Assembly: GCA_963693085.1 (NCBI GenBank)
Contig: OY856411.1
Location: 118,135,267 to 118,199,266 of the forward strand
DNA length: 64,000 nt
Direction: 5' to 3'
Source: Alisma plantago-aquatica
Taxonomy: Eukaryota; Streptophyta; Magnoliopsida; Alismatales; Alismataceae
This document shows positions 1 to 11,726 of this stretch, in pieces. Each line of letters starts with the position of its first letter. The stretch's first letter is position 1. The notes beneath the pieces are model-generated. The model saw only the letters and a program-made list of their open reading frames with translations, was not told the origin of the DNA and ran no database searches. The position numbers and the translations under genes are program-made.

Positions 1-150
1 GTGGTACTTTTGTACAACCACCCATAGATAGGGCATGTGTTATTTTTCCCTGTGGAATGTGTTTACCCCCCCCCCCCCCCCCCCATAAAATTGTTGTAGG
101 TGACTAGGAATTTGTTACTCTCCTCTCACCTATAGGTTGTGGTCTAGTAC
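1..150. repeat. Direct repeat copy 1 (partner at 2728-2866)
   Basis: This 150-bp stretch recurs at 2728-2866 in the same orientation with scattered substitutions and a different length of C run. It opens with GGTACTTTTGTACAACCACC and ends near CTCTCACCTATAGGTTGTGG. The copies diverge abruptly past about 150/2866. It lies upstream of the gag remnant of element A, so it may be part of that element's 5' LTR or leader. The window edge hides its left limit, so the identity is an inference. Confidence 0.6.
66..84. repeat. Poly-C run (19 C)
   Basis: Uninterrupted C homopolymer inside the repeat at 1-150. The partner copy near 2790 has only a short C-rich stretch, so the run expanded in this copy, or an assembly error lengthened it. 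Confidence 0.9.
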
Positions 151-419
151 ATCCCTCAATCCTACTTAGTTAAGGTAGTCAATATTTATCATGCATGCAA
201 ATATTTTACTATTTTCTTGTTATGGCAAGCATCTATTTGATTATGCCTCATACTGTTGATCTCTTCATCTTATGGTGAAATCTTATCCTTTATTTCCATG
301 ATATCTATTCATATTTTGTTCTTGTTCACTATTGACACATACCTTATTTCTCTCTCTCTCTCTCTTGTTGGGTGATTTTCCAACCACCCAGGTTTTGAAC
401 AAGGTGCTGAACAAGATCA

Positions 420-639
420 AGGTTGCTACTGCTAGATCCTATTAGATTTTTTTCTAGTTTTTCTTTTCATGAAACTTATGTAGTGAACTAAGTTGAAAAA
501 CAATGTAATAACTTAGTTTTCTTAAAGGATGTCTAGGTTGCTGTTCCCAGATCCTATAAGATTTTTTCTAATTTTTCTTTTCACGAAACTCATGTAGTGA
601 ACTGAGTTGAAAAGCAATGTAATAACTTAGTTTTCTTTA
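420..639. repeat. Tandem duplication of about 105 bp
   Basis: Two units, 420-523 and 535-639, each start AGGTTGCT, run through AGATCCTAT and end ATAACTTAGTTTTCTT. They differ at roughly a dozen positions. The duplication sits in non-coding sequence upstream of the gag remnant of element A. It is an old local duplication with no coding content. Confidence 0.85.
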
Positions 640-959
640 TGCTGCTACTGTTGATAATTTTGTATATGACTGATTCTTATTTAGTTAGAATATTATACAT
701 GCATCCCTCAATATCTATTATCTTTGTAAAAAGATGGATTTTTGCATTTCCCTTAAACTTTAGTAAGGAGGTATGTCTCGTACCTATGACACCTCGAGCA
801 TGGCATGAGGGCAGTTCCTCAAGTTGTTATGTGAAAAGTACATCTACCCCACCTATTTGAAAAGGAAGGAAGCATAGTTCTACAATTTGTGACAAGGAAG
901 CATGAGCATCTATGAGTACATTTAATGTTTCCTGCTTGTGGAGTGTTATTCCATTGGTC

Positions 960-2458
960 TCAGAGGCAAACTAGGATCAACCCTTTTCTTGGAAGGACTG
1001 AAATACAATGTCATACGCAACCTTGTTCCCCAACTACCTCTTACTTTTCATCAAAATGGAGGAAAAGGCGCTGGTGATAGAGTCCTACCCCAGATTTCAA
1101 ATTTTTGGGCATAACAACAACAACAACAAGGGAAAGAACTCAGGTGGTAATCAAGGACGCCACAAGTGCAACCGTTGTTCTCATTTTCATCCACCTGGGA
1201 GGTGCCCAACTGGCAATGCCCCACCCTAAAAAGATGATTGACCTTCACTTGTCTACCATGAGTGCAGCCAAGCTAGACATATCCAATCTAATTGTCCTAA
1301 GCTTCAACATGGACAAGCCCCAACTCAGTAGCCTTCTCAGTAACCTACTCAACAACCGCAACAATGACAAAATATGCCCAAAAGGAGAAACAATAATTAG
1401 ATCCATCAACCACCTGGGGAAAGGTGGAATGGTAGAGTGTTCACTCTTAATGCTGAAGAAGATGGAAAAGATAATGATGTTATCGAAATTACTTTACATC
1501 TTAATATGCATCCTATTAAAAGTAATTTTTGATTCTAACTCATCAAATACTTTTGTATCAACTCAGCTTGTTTCAATGTTAGTTATAGAATCAGAATACA
1601 TGGATTATGTGCTAGATGTTAAAACCCCTAGTGGTAGGATCTAATTTTATTATCTTAAATTCCCAACCTTATACCTTTGTATCTCTAGGAAGATGTTTCC
1701 TTCGAGTTTCATCCTACTCGACATGTCTGCTTTTGATGTTCATCTGGGGATCGATTGGTTGAAGAAGTATAGCGTAGTTTTGTTCTGCGAAGAATTGAAG
1801 GTTAGCTTGTTACATGTTGATGGAGAAAGGATGAGTATCAAGGGTAGGAAGTGAGAGGATTGACAATTTATCATATTCTCGATCAAATCCAAAAAGCTCA
1901 TCTTGAAGGGGTGTAGAGCATATTTAGCTTCTATCGTTCTCGATGCCTCACCTCTTGTTCTAGATCATATAGATGCGGTGAAGGATTTTTTAAATGTTTT
2001 TCCTGAGTAGTTGCCTGGGTTGTTGCCAACACGTGAGGTGGTGTTTTCCATCAAGCTCACACCTAGAAATTTCCCTATCTCAAAGCCACATTATCTCTGG
2101 GCCCTGGCTGATCACATTGAGCTTAAGAAGCATCTTTAGGTGCTTCTTGACATGGGTTTTGTTTGCCCTAGTATTTCACCTTGGGAACCCCTATCTTTTT
2201 TATGAAGAAGAAGTACGGTTCGTTGCGTATGTGCATGGGCTATAGTATGCGTAACCAAGTAACAATAAAGAATGATTATCCTTTACCTCACATCAATGAC
2301 CTATTTGATGAGCTGAAGTCAACCACTATGTTCTCAAAGATGGATATGTGAAGTGACTACTAACAGATGTGTGTGAAAGATGAAGATGTCTCGAAGAAAA
2401 CTTTCAGAATTCAATATGGGCATTATGAGCTCCTGGTCATGATTTTCGGCTTGATTAG
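960..2458 (+). pseudogene. Element A: Ty3/gypsy gag-protease-RT remnant, 5' part
   Basis: Degenerate LTR-retrotransposon polyprotein read in pieces across frames. A gag zinc knuckle of CX2CX3HX4C form (CNRCSHFHPPGRC) lies near 1165-1205, and a second broken knuckle ending HIQSNCP lies near 1285. A retropepsin-like segment (DSNSSNTFVS near 1535) has lost the catalytic DSG core. The C-terminal protease signature FDVHLGIDWL is near 1730. Reverse transcriptase follows, with KNDYPLPHINDLFDEL, a fragment like FSKMD, and YGHYELLVMIFGL ending near 2455. Many stops and frameshifts make it non-functional. The domain order and knuckle suggest a Tekay/Del-like Ty3/gypsy element. RT stops abruptly after the FGL motif and resumes at 4449. 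Confidence 0.8.
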
Positions 2459-2460
2459 TT

Positions 2461-4445
2461 GATAATTGAACTTAGTAAGAGAAGTATGTGCATTCTTACA
2501 CCATAAGTTGGGATATTTGCAAACCCAACCCCTATTCCATAATGAGGCATTATAGGAACCCTATTCTCTCTATTGATATATCTTTTTCTATATTAGCCTC
2601 AAAATCAATATTAAAATATAATTTCTTGGGTCTTGTACCCCACTGCCATATTATAAATATTTGATGCTTCTACTTGCTATAGTTTCTCTTTAGCATGTTA
2701 ATTTTATTAGACTATTTAGTTAATGTAATGGTACTTTTATACAACTACCCATAGATAGGCATGTGCTATTTCTCCTTGAGGAATGTGTTTACTCTCCCCC
2801 TTATGACATTGTTGTAGATGAATAGGAATATGTTACTCTCCTCTCACCTGTACATTGTGGTTTGGTAGGTGCATGTGATAGATTGAGTTTTTACATATAT
2901 ATTCTCTCTTACATTTTTTTATTTCTAATAATACCCTCAACATTTGGACAAAAGGAATTATCAATTTCATAATAATGCAAACCCTAGTTTCATATAAAGG
3001 TGAATTATATGTATTTTGATACATAGTCAATTTATGTAATCAATATTTGAAATTGGAACTCAATTTCACATCAAAGCTAGATAACCTTGGTGTGAAGCTC
3101 CATTTAAAATTACACCTTAAACCGATAAACCGTTTAAGAGTTATAAGCAATTGAATTCAAGGTGCATAATATCATCCATAGAACCCTAGAACCTAAGTTT
3201 GGTAATTATTTATCTATATGCTAGGGCATTATTTATGCTAGGATGTGGGTTACTAATGTTGGGATGAATCTTGACTTCTCGATCATTTAGATTGTAGATC
3301 AAGGAAGATCCTTAGGCTCAGAATTCGTAAACTACCTCCCGACACATCCGACCTCCTTCGACCAGAGCCAATCCACCTAAGCTAACAAACCTGACTCCGT
3401 CCACGCGAGATCTTTAGATGAGCTTTTCCTCTCACCGAGACGAGTGCAATCACCCTTTGAACGTTCCCCCTCATCCTAAATTCAGGGAGAACGACCTCCT
3501 AGTTCTCCGCACTTCTCACCTGGTAGCGGCATCAGTTTGGAGTTTCCTTACCCGCACCACCTTACATATATTTAAGGCTTCCAAAACCACCACCACACCT
3601 CCTTGATTCATCCCTGACTCTCAATTGAATTGGAGCACACCCAAGCACCCCCTAACTTGAACCAACTCCACCCACCTAACCCGGACACCTCCCTTACTCT
3701 GGGAGCCTCCACCCTCCAATCAATCGAGCCTATATGATCCAAAGACCTTGGCGAGGAGGACCACACCTCCAGTTGGAGCAACAAGGGACTAGAGGTGCGG
3801 GTCGACAATAATATGCAAGCAAGACTAAGACCTCCATCACTGGCGAGGTTGGTGACATCTCCGAGAATCAAGAGGCTCGCAAATACATCGTTGGACCTTC
3901 ATGGAGCTTACTCATCCCTCGATCCAACCGGAGGGGATGTAAATTTCTAGATCCTACTTTTGTCTTCTTTACCTGTGTTTGATCAAATATCGAGTTTTTT
4001 TCCACCTTCGACGGCAATCTGAGGCTCATTAACTTCAACAAGAGCACGTGAAACAAAATGAGACTCCACAGAGCCCTGATGTCTGCTATCTCCCTTGAAC
4101 CATCACCCCTCTCCACCCAATAGCACTTCTACCATGGCACAAGTAGAAGTTGAATCGGGCTAGTGTTTTTCCCAATCTAGCCTTACCTATCAAGCCCAAT
4201 GATTTCGACCCTATGGGCATTCCCGAGTTTGCTCACGCCCTCGCTCAACCCACTTGGCTTGGCCTGGCTCACAGGTTAAGAGACGGATTTGCCGAGCCGG
4301 ATATGTCCTCTGATCCGTGAGGCCCGACCACCTTTTTTTCTCTATTAAATACTCTAGCCTTTTTCTATTTGGCTAATACTAAAAAATCATTAGTAAACAA
4401 CTCCATCATCTGATAAATTCCCATAAAATACCCAAATTCTAAAAA
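2461..4445. other. About 2-kb insertion splitting the RT gene of element A
   Basis: RT coding stops after the FGL motif at about 2457 and resumes with the next block of the same domain at 4449, so these bases are foreign to the gene. The segment has no recognisable coding sequence. It contains the second copy of the 1-150 repeat (2728-2866) and a TATA-like TATATTTAAGG at 3567-3577, followed by pyrimidine-rich sequence. A solo LTR or LTR-bearing fragment would fit, but I see no convincing TG...CA ends or target duplication. Short ORFs here look accidental. Confidence 0.6.
2728..2866. repeat. Direct repeat copy 2 (partner at 1-150)
   Basis: Second copy of the window's first 150 bp, inside the insertion that splits element A. 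Similarity stops near 2866, where this copy continues into unrelated AT-rich sequence. Confidence 0.65.
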
Positions 4446-4448
4446 AAA

Positions 4449-4622
4449 TGAGATTTCATGGTCTTGATGAATCGAGTGTTTTATCCTTATCTCGACCAGT
4501 TCATAGTGGTTCTATTGATGATGTTTTATTCTACTCCAAGCCTGAAGAACAACATCATGAACATATGCACATCATGCTGAATAAATTGAGAGAAAATCAA
4601 CTCTATGCCAAATTTTATCCAA
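4449..4622 (+). pseudogene. Element A: RT remnant, 3' part (YXDD block)
   Basis: The segment continues the RT domain interrupted at 2458. In one frame it carries a block like LMNRVFYPYLDQF. After a one-base shift it carries IDDVLFYSKPEEQHHEH followed by LRENQLYAKF, the conserved IDD (YXDD-type) catalytic motif and following helix of Ty3/gypsy RT. Similarity ends near 4622, where the expected SKCEFW block is missing. Only 10-15 bases of the gene appear to be missing between this piece and the left fragment. Confidence 0.8.
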
Positions 4623-7028
4623 TTTTAAAGTCTGTATACCCCTATATGGCTCAATTTATGTTCCTTCTATTAATTAGTTAGTGAAAAATAAAAATATAAG
4701 GTTGAACGTCAGTAATCTTGTAACTCTATATGAAAGTATAATTCCTTATATTTGCAAATGAAAATGTAAGGATTTTAAGACATAAATATATATCCCTGGA
4801 TTCTTGGACCCCGACCCCTAAATTGATGGTCAATAATAGATTTTCACCCCCTAATAATATATGAATAAATTAATTCCCTCTCTTCTTCAATAATGGTGAC
4901 CAAGTAAAAAACTAACCATCCTAATACCTGAATCCATACTCTAATCCCTGACCTAAAGATCCTCTCTGCAATACTCTGATCTAAACCCAAGATCTCAAAT
5001 AAAAACCCTAATTATCCAAAACCCTAATGTAGGATGTTGAGGACCCATAATGACATTAGGTCTTTATTTTCTTAAGGGTGATCTACTCTTTATTCTAGGC
5101 TGTTTGAAAATTCAGATTTGATCATATCAGGTACATGGGTTTTATTAAGTATAAGACTAGTTTCATGGATGATGTACCTTGGATTCTTTTATTTGCATAT
5201 GAGTTCTTGGATGAATACCGATATTATATTCACCAAAAATAAAATAACATAAAGGATTTGATCTCAAACTCTAACTCGGTAGCATTGAGTTGCCCCTTGA
5301 TAGCACTAAGATTTCTTCAATCAACCTGTTGGATTTTCGCCTTAAGTCAATACCATCATTTTTGGGGTCGATAGCACTGAGCTCCCTTATAAGTGCTCCA
5401 ATTACCTAAAATGAGGAAAAACCAATGTGAGTCTGAATAAAATATGGGAAATTGGCATAATTTTGTTTAAATACTTAATGTTTGATGCAATAATATTTCA
5501 CATGATAATAATGATATATAGTGCATAAATAATATCAAAATGAACAATTATGCATCAAATACATGGCAAACTAGCATGTGAAATGTGGATCAAATTTAAA
5601 GCATCAACACCACCTCGTGTTGACTGATCACTGACTAACTCCACCCTCACGGTGAGTATAGCCTTTGGTTACTTTGTCACCCAAGATTTACTGAATGCAT
5701 CTTGATGCATTTTTTTCTCCTTGACTGTTAAAATTACTAAAGTTGATTATCATGGTGATGATGTTAGTTATGTTTATTCTACATGAACTTACTAGTTAAA
5801 CTATTTATTTTATGTATATTTTCACCTTTGTAACCACATACATGACTAGGAACTTTTACACTACATCTACAACCTGTAGTTACCTAGTTGACATTGACTA
5901 ATGACTAACATGATGATCCTTCTTCCATTGATGATGAACACTGGAAACTAACTCATTGTTTTTATTTTGATACACATTTTGTTATTTGTTATTTTCAAAT
6001 TAGACTTTGTTTTGTTTCTATAAAAAGAACCATGCATGGTCTATGTTTTAGTTCCATTCCTATGAAGTATTATTTTTTGATGAATATTTCTTATGGATAA
6101 AGATATTTTCTTTATTACTGGTTTTTCTTGTATCATTGGAGTGTCTTCTCCCTGATTGGACCGATGTTACTTATGCTTTCACATGTGTTTTTAATTGTAT
6201 TTTCATGGCATTACAATTATCATCGATTGCGACACGGATGTCGAAGTAGGCCATGACAATGATGGGATTATTATTGTTTTCTTAAAACATCACACACATA
6301 GTAGATGAAGCTTTTCTACTTGAAGTAACATCTAGACAAAGTAATAGAAGAAAGCGATCAGTAGAGAACACATGAGTGGATGAATGTGGTGTGAGACGTC
6401 CAAGCACCCCAAATGTCCTTCAAATCATGTAAGCATTTTTGTTTGTATTCTTCAGTTGGTCTTGCTTCCTACCCCTTATAATTTGTAATAGATGTCATTA
6501 TGTCCATTTTAAGAGCATGATACTATAGAATGCTTCAAAATTTTGAAAGACGGTGTAGGAAAAAATCTCCTTTTAATATCACATGGTTATGAACATATTT
6601 TGGGAAGACAATTCTAGGTGTAACAGTCCCGCACCTGCAAAGGTATTAAAGAGATGTTGGTCCAAAGAAATACATTACTCCTTCCTTGGGAAACTGAGAG
6701 ATCTCCTCCTATAGATTGTTCTCTGGTACCTTTGGAAAGAACATTGCATTAGTAGATTTGAGGGCCGCACCATAACATCAGAGAGAATTTGGTGTGATGT
6801 TATACACACCTTCAACCTAGTTGAAAAGGACATGTAGATTGATGAGCTTGGTGGATATTGAATTTTGATTGAGGCATTGATCATATACTCCTTCATTATC
6901 CCCAAATTCTTTTGATAATATACTGATACATATGATGGGAGAAACCTCTTGAGGGATCTTTTAAGATGAACATGGATATAAAGAAATGGAATAGATTTGG
7001 AAAACACCCCAATAGGATCACAATGGGT
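4623..7028. other. Stretch without recognisable gene
   Basis: About 2.4 kb of AT-rich sequence with many stops in all frames. ORFs are short and show no family motifs. It includes ACCCTAA-type motifs near 4990-5030. It may contain the missing beginning of element B's 5' LTR or other decayed repeats, but nothing here pairs with B's 3' LTR by eye. Confidence 0.6.
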
Positions 7029-7357
7029 GGTTGAAAAGTCTTAATAAGTTGTAATTAGGGTTTGGGAAGCCTAGCCCTAATGTAACCCTAATTTGACCAT
7101 AAAACCCTAACTTAGGGCCTAAGCCAGTCTTAAGTTATATTTTGTGAACCCAGAAGTAATACATGGGTGTTAAATATTAATTACATGTTGATTTCTTGGT
7201 TGGTTGAATCTACTCTTAGTTTTAAGTCTTCCCTGAAGAAAGGTACATGGTTAGTTATGTATAACCACTCTTATTGAATTTTGATGTTTTTCAAGGTTTC
7301 ACGAATGCATTGAAATTTAAAAGCTTGGTTGTTTATTTACTTCTTGGAAGCTATAAG
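7029..7357 (+). repeat. Element B 5' LTR, left fragment
   Basis: This segment matches 36606-36919 at roughly 80 percent by eye, including the telobox-like stretch around AAAACCCTAACTTAGGG and the end GGTTGTTTATTTACTTCTT. The match breaks at 7357, where the LTR of element C begins, and continues at 19836-20541 against 36920-37660. It is therefore one LTR opened by a 12.5-kb insertion. Its left limit at about 7029 is where similarity to the 3' LTR stops, and the true LTR start is not found. Confidence 0.8.
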
Positions 7358-7538
7358 TGATGCGTTCTGATTTAGCACCTCTTTTCACAACCTTTTAAGT
7401 CATGTCACATGGAAATTCTTACATTTATCCATTGAGAAGAAACAAATTGCTATTTACTTCTTTTTATTACAATTGAACATGAATATCACCCAAATTTGTG
7501 AATTTCTTGCAGAATAAGAACATCAGATGAGCGGATCA

Positions 7539-7648
7539 CCTATTTCAGTCGATCATCTCACCTGTTCCAGCCAATCATCTCATCTATTCCAGCCCATCGT
7601 CTCACCTATTCCAAATAATCAGCTCACATGTTCCGGTCGATTGGTTGG
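7539..7648 (+). repeat. Five 22-bp tandem repeats in U3 of element C
   Basis: Five consecutive units of exactly 22 bp, typified by CCTRTTCCAGYCRATCRTCT plus CA, occupy 7539-7560, 7561-7582, 7583-7604, 7605-7626 and 7627-7648, the last one degenerate. The same array occurs in the 3' LTR at 18306-18415. The 22-bp period is about two helical turns and lies roughly 300 bp upstream of the TATA box, so a protein-binding array is plausible (inference). Confidence 0.85.
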
Positions 7649-7947
7649 TGCCATACCTCAGCCACCGAGCCTTGTCCAAACGTTCAATATAGATGGCACA
7701 CCATTTGAATTTCAAATGACTGTTCAATCCTCAAGCAGGAGTTTTCCCTTTCAAATCGAGCGGGTCAAAGAGCGTCGTCGGTCGAGACTTAGAGTTGCTG
7801 ACTGCTGCCCCGACTCCCACCCTTACCAGACATCCAACTGATCGGTTCGCCACCAACCAATCAGTTCGTAGTGCGTGACTAGTTCAAATTTGTAGCCGCC
7901 AGCACCATTTGTTCACAACCCTAGTTGTAAAAGCCTCCTCCTTCTCC

Positions 7948-7956
7948 TATAAAAGG
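7948..7956 (+). promoter_or_regulatory. TATA box of element C 5' LTR
   Basis: TATAAAAGG preceded by a C-rich stretch and followed by a cluster of CATC and a transcript-start-like region, at the usual place for the U3/R border. It is conserved in the 3' LTR at 18670-18678. Confidence 0.75.
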
Positions 7957-9081
7957 AGGGGCACTTCCTCCTCACATCATCATCTTTTATATTATATTTT
8001 GTACCAGAGATTTCTAAACAATCATTCTTGTGTTCTTATGCTCTTGTATTCGATTCATCAATAAAGATTGGTTGTTTACAAGCTAAGTGTTATCTTTCAA
8101 TTATTGTTCCTTTACCTTGCTTGTTTAGATCTAGTTTACTTTTTCTTCTTCTTCTGTGGACTGGAGCAAGGAATTAAGCGTCAGCCATTTCATTATCTCT
8201 AGCCTAAGGAACTAATCATTTGGTAAGTCTAGACTATGGCTAGAACACTTCTTTCCTCCGTCTCCCTTTTCTCCACAAGCATGAGTGAGTAGTTCTCTAT
8301 CGAGGCAAGGGGAATAGCCCCTTAGCCATGGCTTAAATCGATGAAATCTTTAGAATGACTTCTAGATGGCTTTTGGTTCTAATAACCATTGATCTATCAA
8401 AGTAATTAATTGGTTTGATCACATGTTAATCCTGATGGATATGACCATGGAAATCTGGATTTAGAACAATAGAATCAATCACATAGGGGTTTTGACACAA
8501 CCATTGATCTTCCTCTTTTGGGATGATGGAATAAGAAGCATGAGCACCATGACCAATGTGTTCATGTGGAGTCCATCTTTTGTGGATTTTTATTAATTCA
8601 CATGCCTTCATCGTAATCGTCATTTTTAAGGATTTAGTCTATTCTCGCGTAGGCAAAGGTGGTGAAAACCCCTAAATCCTCGATTCTCCATCTCTTGATT
8701 TATTCTTGTGTTTGATCCACTCTCTTTACATTCTAGTCTTTCATTCATAATAGTTTACTTGTTCTAACAATCATCTCAATTTTCCTTGTGATAGTGCAAT
8801 TTTATTTCTTGCTAAGTACAATCTAGTTCTTATATTTTATTTCTACTTTAGTGATAATCACCCATACCCCAAATCTGATTTTTACTTTTTGTTCTAAAAA
8901 ACAAAAATACCAAAAAGAAATAAAGAGTTCTTCAAAATCATTGGGATTTGAGTTAACAACCTTGAAAACATTGTCCTTTGTGATCGACCCTTCTATACTA
9001 ACCTTAATCGGAAAGTAGAAAAAGGACTAAACTTTAGGATAATTATCTTAGTGGTTTAGTGCACTTCGACGCATTATAATT

Positions 9082-9099
9082 TGGCACCATTGTCAGGGA
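9082..9099 (+). promoter_or_regulatory. Primer binding site of element C (tRNA-Asp type)
   Basis: TGGCACCATTGTCAGGGA lies just after the 5' LTR. It differs by three transitions from the TGGCGCCGTTGCCGGGGA form seen in Athila/Tat elements, which is complementary to the tRNA-Asp 3' end. All three are C to T or G to A. A nearly canonical version occurs in element E at 48124-48141. Confidence 0.85.
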
Positions 9100-9345
9100 C
9101 AATGGATTGTTTACTCGAACCCCCAAAACATTTGAAAAACCTTTTTCTCCTTTTTTATGCCTTATGAGTAACATTCCAGAAGTGCTACTCCTTGTTCTTC
9201 CGAGTCTCCATTCTGACAGTGCATTTTTTCTACACACGGTTAACTGCTTATTTTGTGCATGCGACACCCGAACACTGAATTTCAATCGTTTGATCCTGAG
9301 ATAGATAGAACTTTTCACCGTCTAAACTGTCAAAATTGAATTTGG

Positions 9346-10605
9346 ATGGATGAGGAAGAAGTTGCTTGTAGGATCAACCAGGCTCTAGCGGCTCAAAGAG
9401 AGAACATCTTAGACGACCAAGCGGCTAGAGAAGCTGCTTTGCAAGCAGCCTACATGGCTAAACAAGAAACTCTAGAGGCCAATAGGAGGGAAGCCGAAAG
9501 GCAGAAATAATTGAAATATTTTTCTGTTCCCAAATATGCCTATGCCCAACACCCGATTGTGCCTCCTAACATTGTTGATCCCCAATTCAAGATCTAAAAT
9601 CAATGGATCACCATGATCCAAGGAAACCCATTCTCTAGCAACAATGGGGAAAGTTGTCAAGATCATCTTCAAAGGTTCATTGACCTTTTCTCTTTAAACA
9701 AACTCCCAAGAATCTATGAAGACACCATCCGCCTTAAATTGTTCAAATAATCTCTCTCTGACCAAGCTAGTAGGTGGTAAAACACTGTGGAGTGTGAAGA
9801 ACATGTCACAACTTGGGAAGTTCTACAAAATAAATTTCTTGAGAAATTTTACCCTCCTTCTATCACCTATGAACTCAGGGGACAAATCACTCACTTTTCT
9901 ATGTCCACGGGAGAATCCCTAGGAGATGCTTGGAAAAGATTCAAAGACTTAATTACAAAGTGCCCTCATCATGACATCTCTCATGCCCAACTCACAGAAA
10001 TCTTTTATCATGGTGTTGATGATGATACCAAATTCTTTCTTGATTCCTCATCTGGAGGAAACTTCATGCACCAAAGTCTGACCAGTGCATGGGAGATGAT
10101 TAAACATGTTTCTGAAACAAGTTCTACAAGGGGAATTGGTGGAGTCCTTAAGGTAGCCAATGCTGATGTTAATCCTAACATCCAAAGCATAGTAGAAAGT
10201 CTTAAACTAATTGCTATAAAACAAGATCAGTTAGAGTCATCTCTAGGCACCCTTAGAGAGTTACCCCAACAAATAAAAGTTGTAGACTCTCTTTGTGGCA
10301 TCTTTGAAGGGTATGATCACACCACCCTACACTGTCAATACCTGTACAACACCCCCATGCAATCAGAATTGGGACAACAACTGGAAGACCTCAACTCAAT
10401 CCATACCATACCAGGCCAATGTTACTATAATCCCAACCAGACTAGAAACCATCCTGGCTTCCAATATGGGAACCTTGCAGGTGTTGAAAACTCTAGCCAA
10501 CTCCAATCCCGAAAAAAGCCTCCCTACCCTCAAGGAAACAATAGACCACCACCTAGATTCCCATACAACAACCAAAGGAACTTTGGAAACCAAGGAAACT
10601 ACTGA
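9346..10605 (+). pseudogene. gag: Element C gag (Athila-type)
   Basis: One reading frame runs from the ATG at 9346 to 10605 with four in-frame stops in the first 150 codons and an open C-terminal 272 codons. The N-terminus has an Ala/Gln-rich helix. The core contains TTWEVLQNKFLEKFYPPS, then a GES...AWKRFKDL block and KCPHHDISHAQLTEIFYHG, the retrotransposon gag signature of the Athila group. Near 10295 a degenerate Cys/His knuckle (CGIFEGYDHTTLHC) sits where Athila elements carry a zinc knuckle, with one Cys changed. The tail is Asn/Gln/Pro-rich. It would form the virus-like particle coat. The start was chosen because the same frame is continuous from the first ATG after the PBS. Confidence 0.88.
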
Positions 10606-11726
10606 GGAAATCACCCAAACCGACCACCATATCAAGGACAATAATTCCAAAACTTAAACCTCCCCCTCAAAATCTCAACCTGCCACCTCCTCAACCACCA
10701 CCAAATGTTCCTACTCCCACTCCCTCGAATGATGAAAGGATAGATGCCTTGGAACAAATCATCGTTTCCCAGAAAGCTCATCCAAAGGCAACTGACACCC
10801 AACTAGCTCGCTTGTTCGCCCAATAGAAACCCCCTACCAACACCTTTACTGGGCAGTCTGAAAACAACCCCAAATATCCTGAACAACTCAAGGTTGTCTC
10901 CACTCATTCTGGAAAGGTGCACTCCCCTTCCCCCCTAGAAAAACCTTCATACACACCTCTAGAATTTGAAGATGAGGACATGGTAGTTGTTGAACTTGAA
11001 GCTACACCTGAACCAACCATCCTTGAACCCCCTCAGGTAGAAACCAAAGAACCAATCTACAAACCAAGACCTCCCTACCAAGCCCGCCTTAAGCAAACAA
11101 GACTTGATGCCCGTTTCATGAAATTTAGGGATGCCGTGACAAAGTTACATGTTGACATTCCCTTCCTTGATGCTCAAGAAGACATGCCTGCCTAATCCAA
11201 GTACATGAAATCTCTCTTGACTAGGAAGTATGCTACCTAAGAATATGAGACTGTCAAACTTGCTAGGACCACTTCATACATAATCCAAAGTAAAATGCCA
11301 AAAAAATAGAAGGACCCTATTTCTTTTGGAATAGGATGCTACTTAGGTGACAATGCTTGTAGAAAGGGCCTAGCAGATTTAGGAGCTAGGATATCCATCA
11401 TGCCCTACAACCTGTGCAAGAGACTAGGATTCAATGACATGTTACCCACTACCATGACCATCCAACTGGCAGACTCCTCCATGACCAAACCCATGGGAAT
11501 CATAGAAGACATTCCGATTAAGGTAGGGAAGGATGCCTATGTCCCTTATGACTTTGTGATCACGGACATAAAGGAAGATTTGCATTACCCTCTCATTTTC
11601 GGTCATCCCTTCTTAGCCACACCCCGAGCCTTGATTGATGTTGAGTTTGAGACCACTCTATTAAGATTAGGGAAGCAAACCCTAGAGTTTAGGGTATTTG
11701 AAAGCATGAAAGGTCCTAGTTTCTAG
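10606..11726 (+). pseudogene. Element C gag-pol linker and aspartic protease
   Basis: A Pro-rich linker is followed by an acidic segment and KPRPPYQARLKQTRLDARF, then a block ending KLHVDIPFLDAQEDMP, the conserved Athila stretch just before protease. The retropepsin-like domain carries LADLGARISIMPYNLCKRLG near 11370-11430 (DLG active site with the expected flanking), then TMTIQLADSS, IKVGKDAYVPYDFVI and LIFGHPFLATPRALIDVE. Stops occur at 11193 and upstream of the active site, so the frame is broken. The enzyme would cleave Gag-Pol. Active-site DLG rather than DSG/DTG is usual in this lineage as far as I recall. Confidence 0.85.

Larger units (their letters stand above)
7358..9073 (+). repeat. 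Element C 5' LTR
   Basis: Starts TGATGCGTTCTGATTTAGCA and ends near TTCGACGCA just before the PBS. It pairs with 18125-19835 along nearly its whole length (roughly 88-90 percent by eye). It contains a 22-bp tandem repeat block, a TATA box at 7948 and, downstream, the transcribed R/U5 part. The 3' copy starts CG instead of TG. Confidence 0.9.

Noticed and set aside
7070..7110. Interstitial telomere repeat
   Set aside because: ACCCTAA units are isolated and not in tandem array, and the same sequence occurs in the paired LTR copy, so it is LTR sequence.
7539..7648. CRISPR-like array
   Set aside because: Units are contiguous 22-bp repeats without unique spacers, in both LTRs of a plant retrotransposon.
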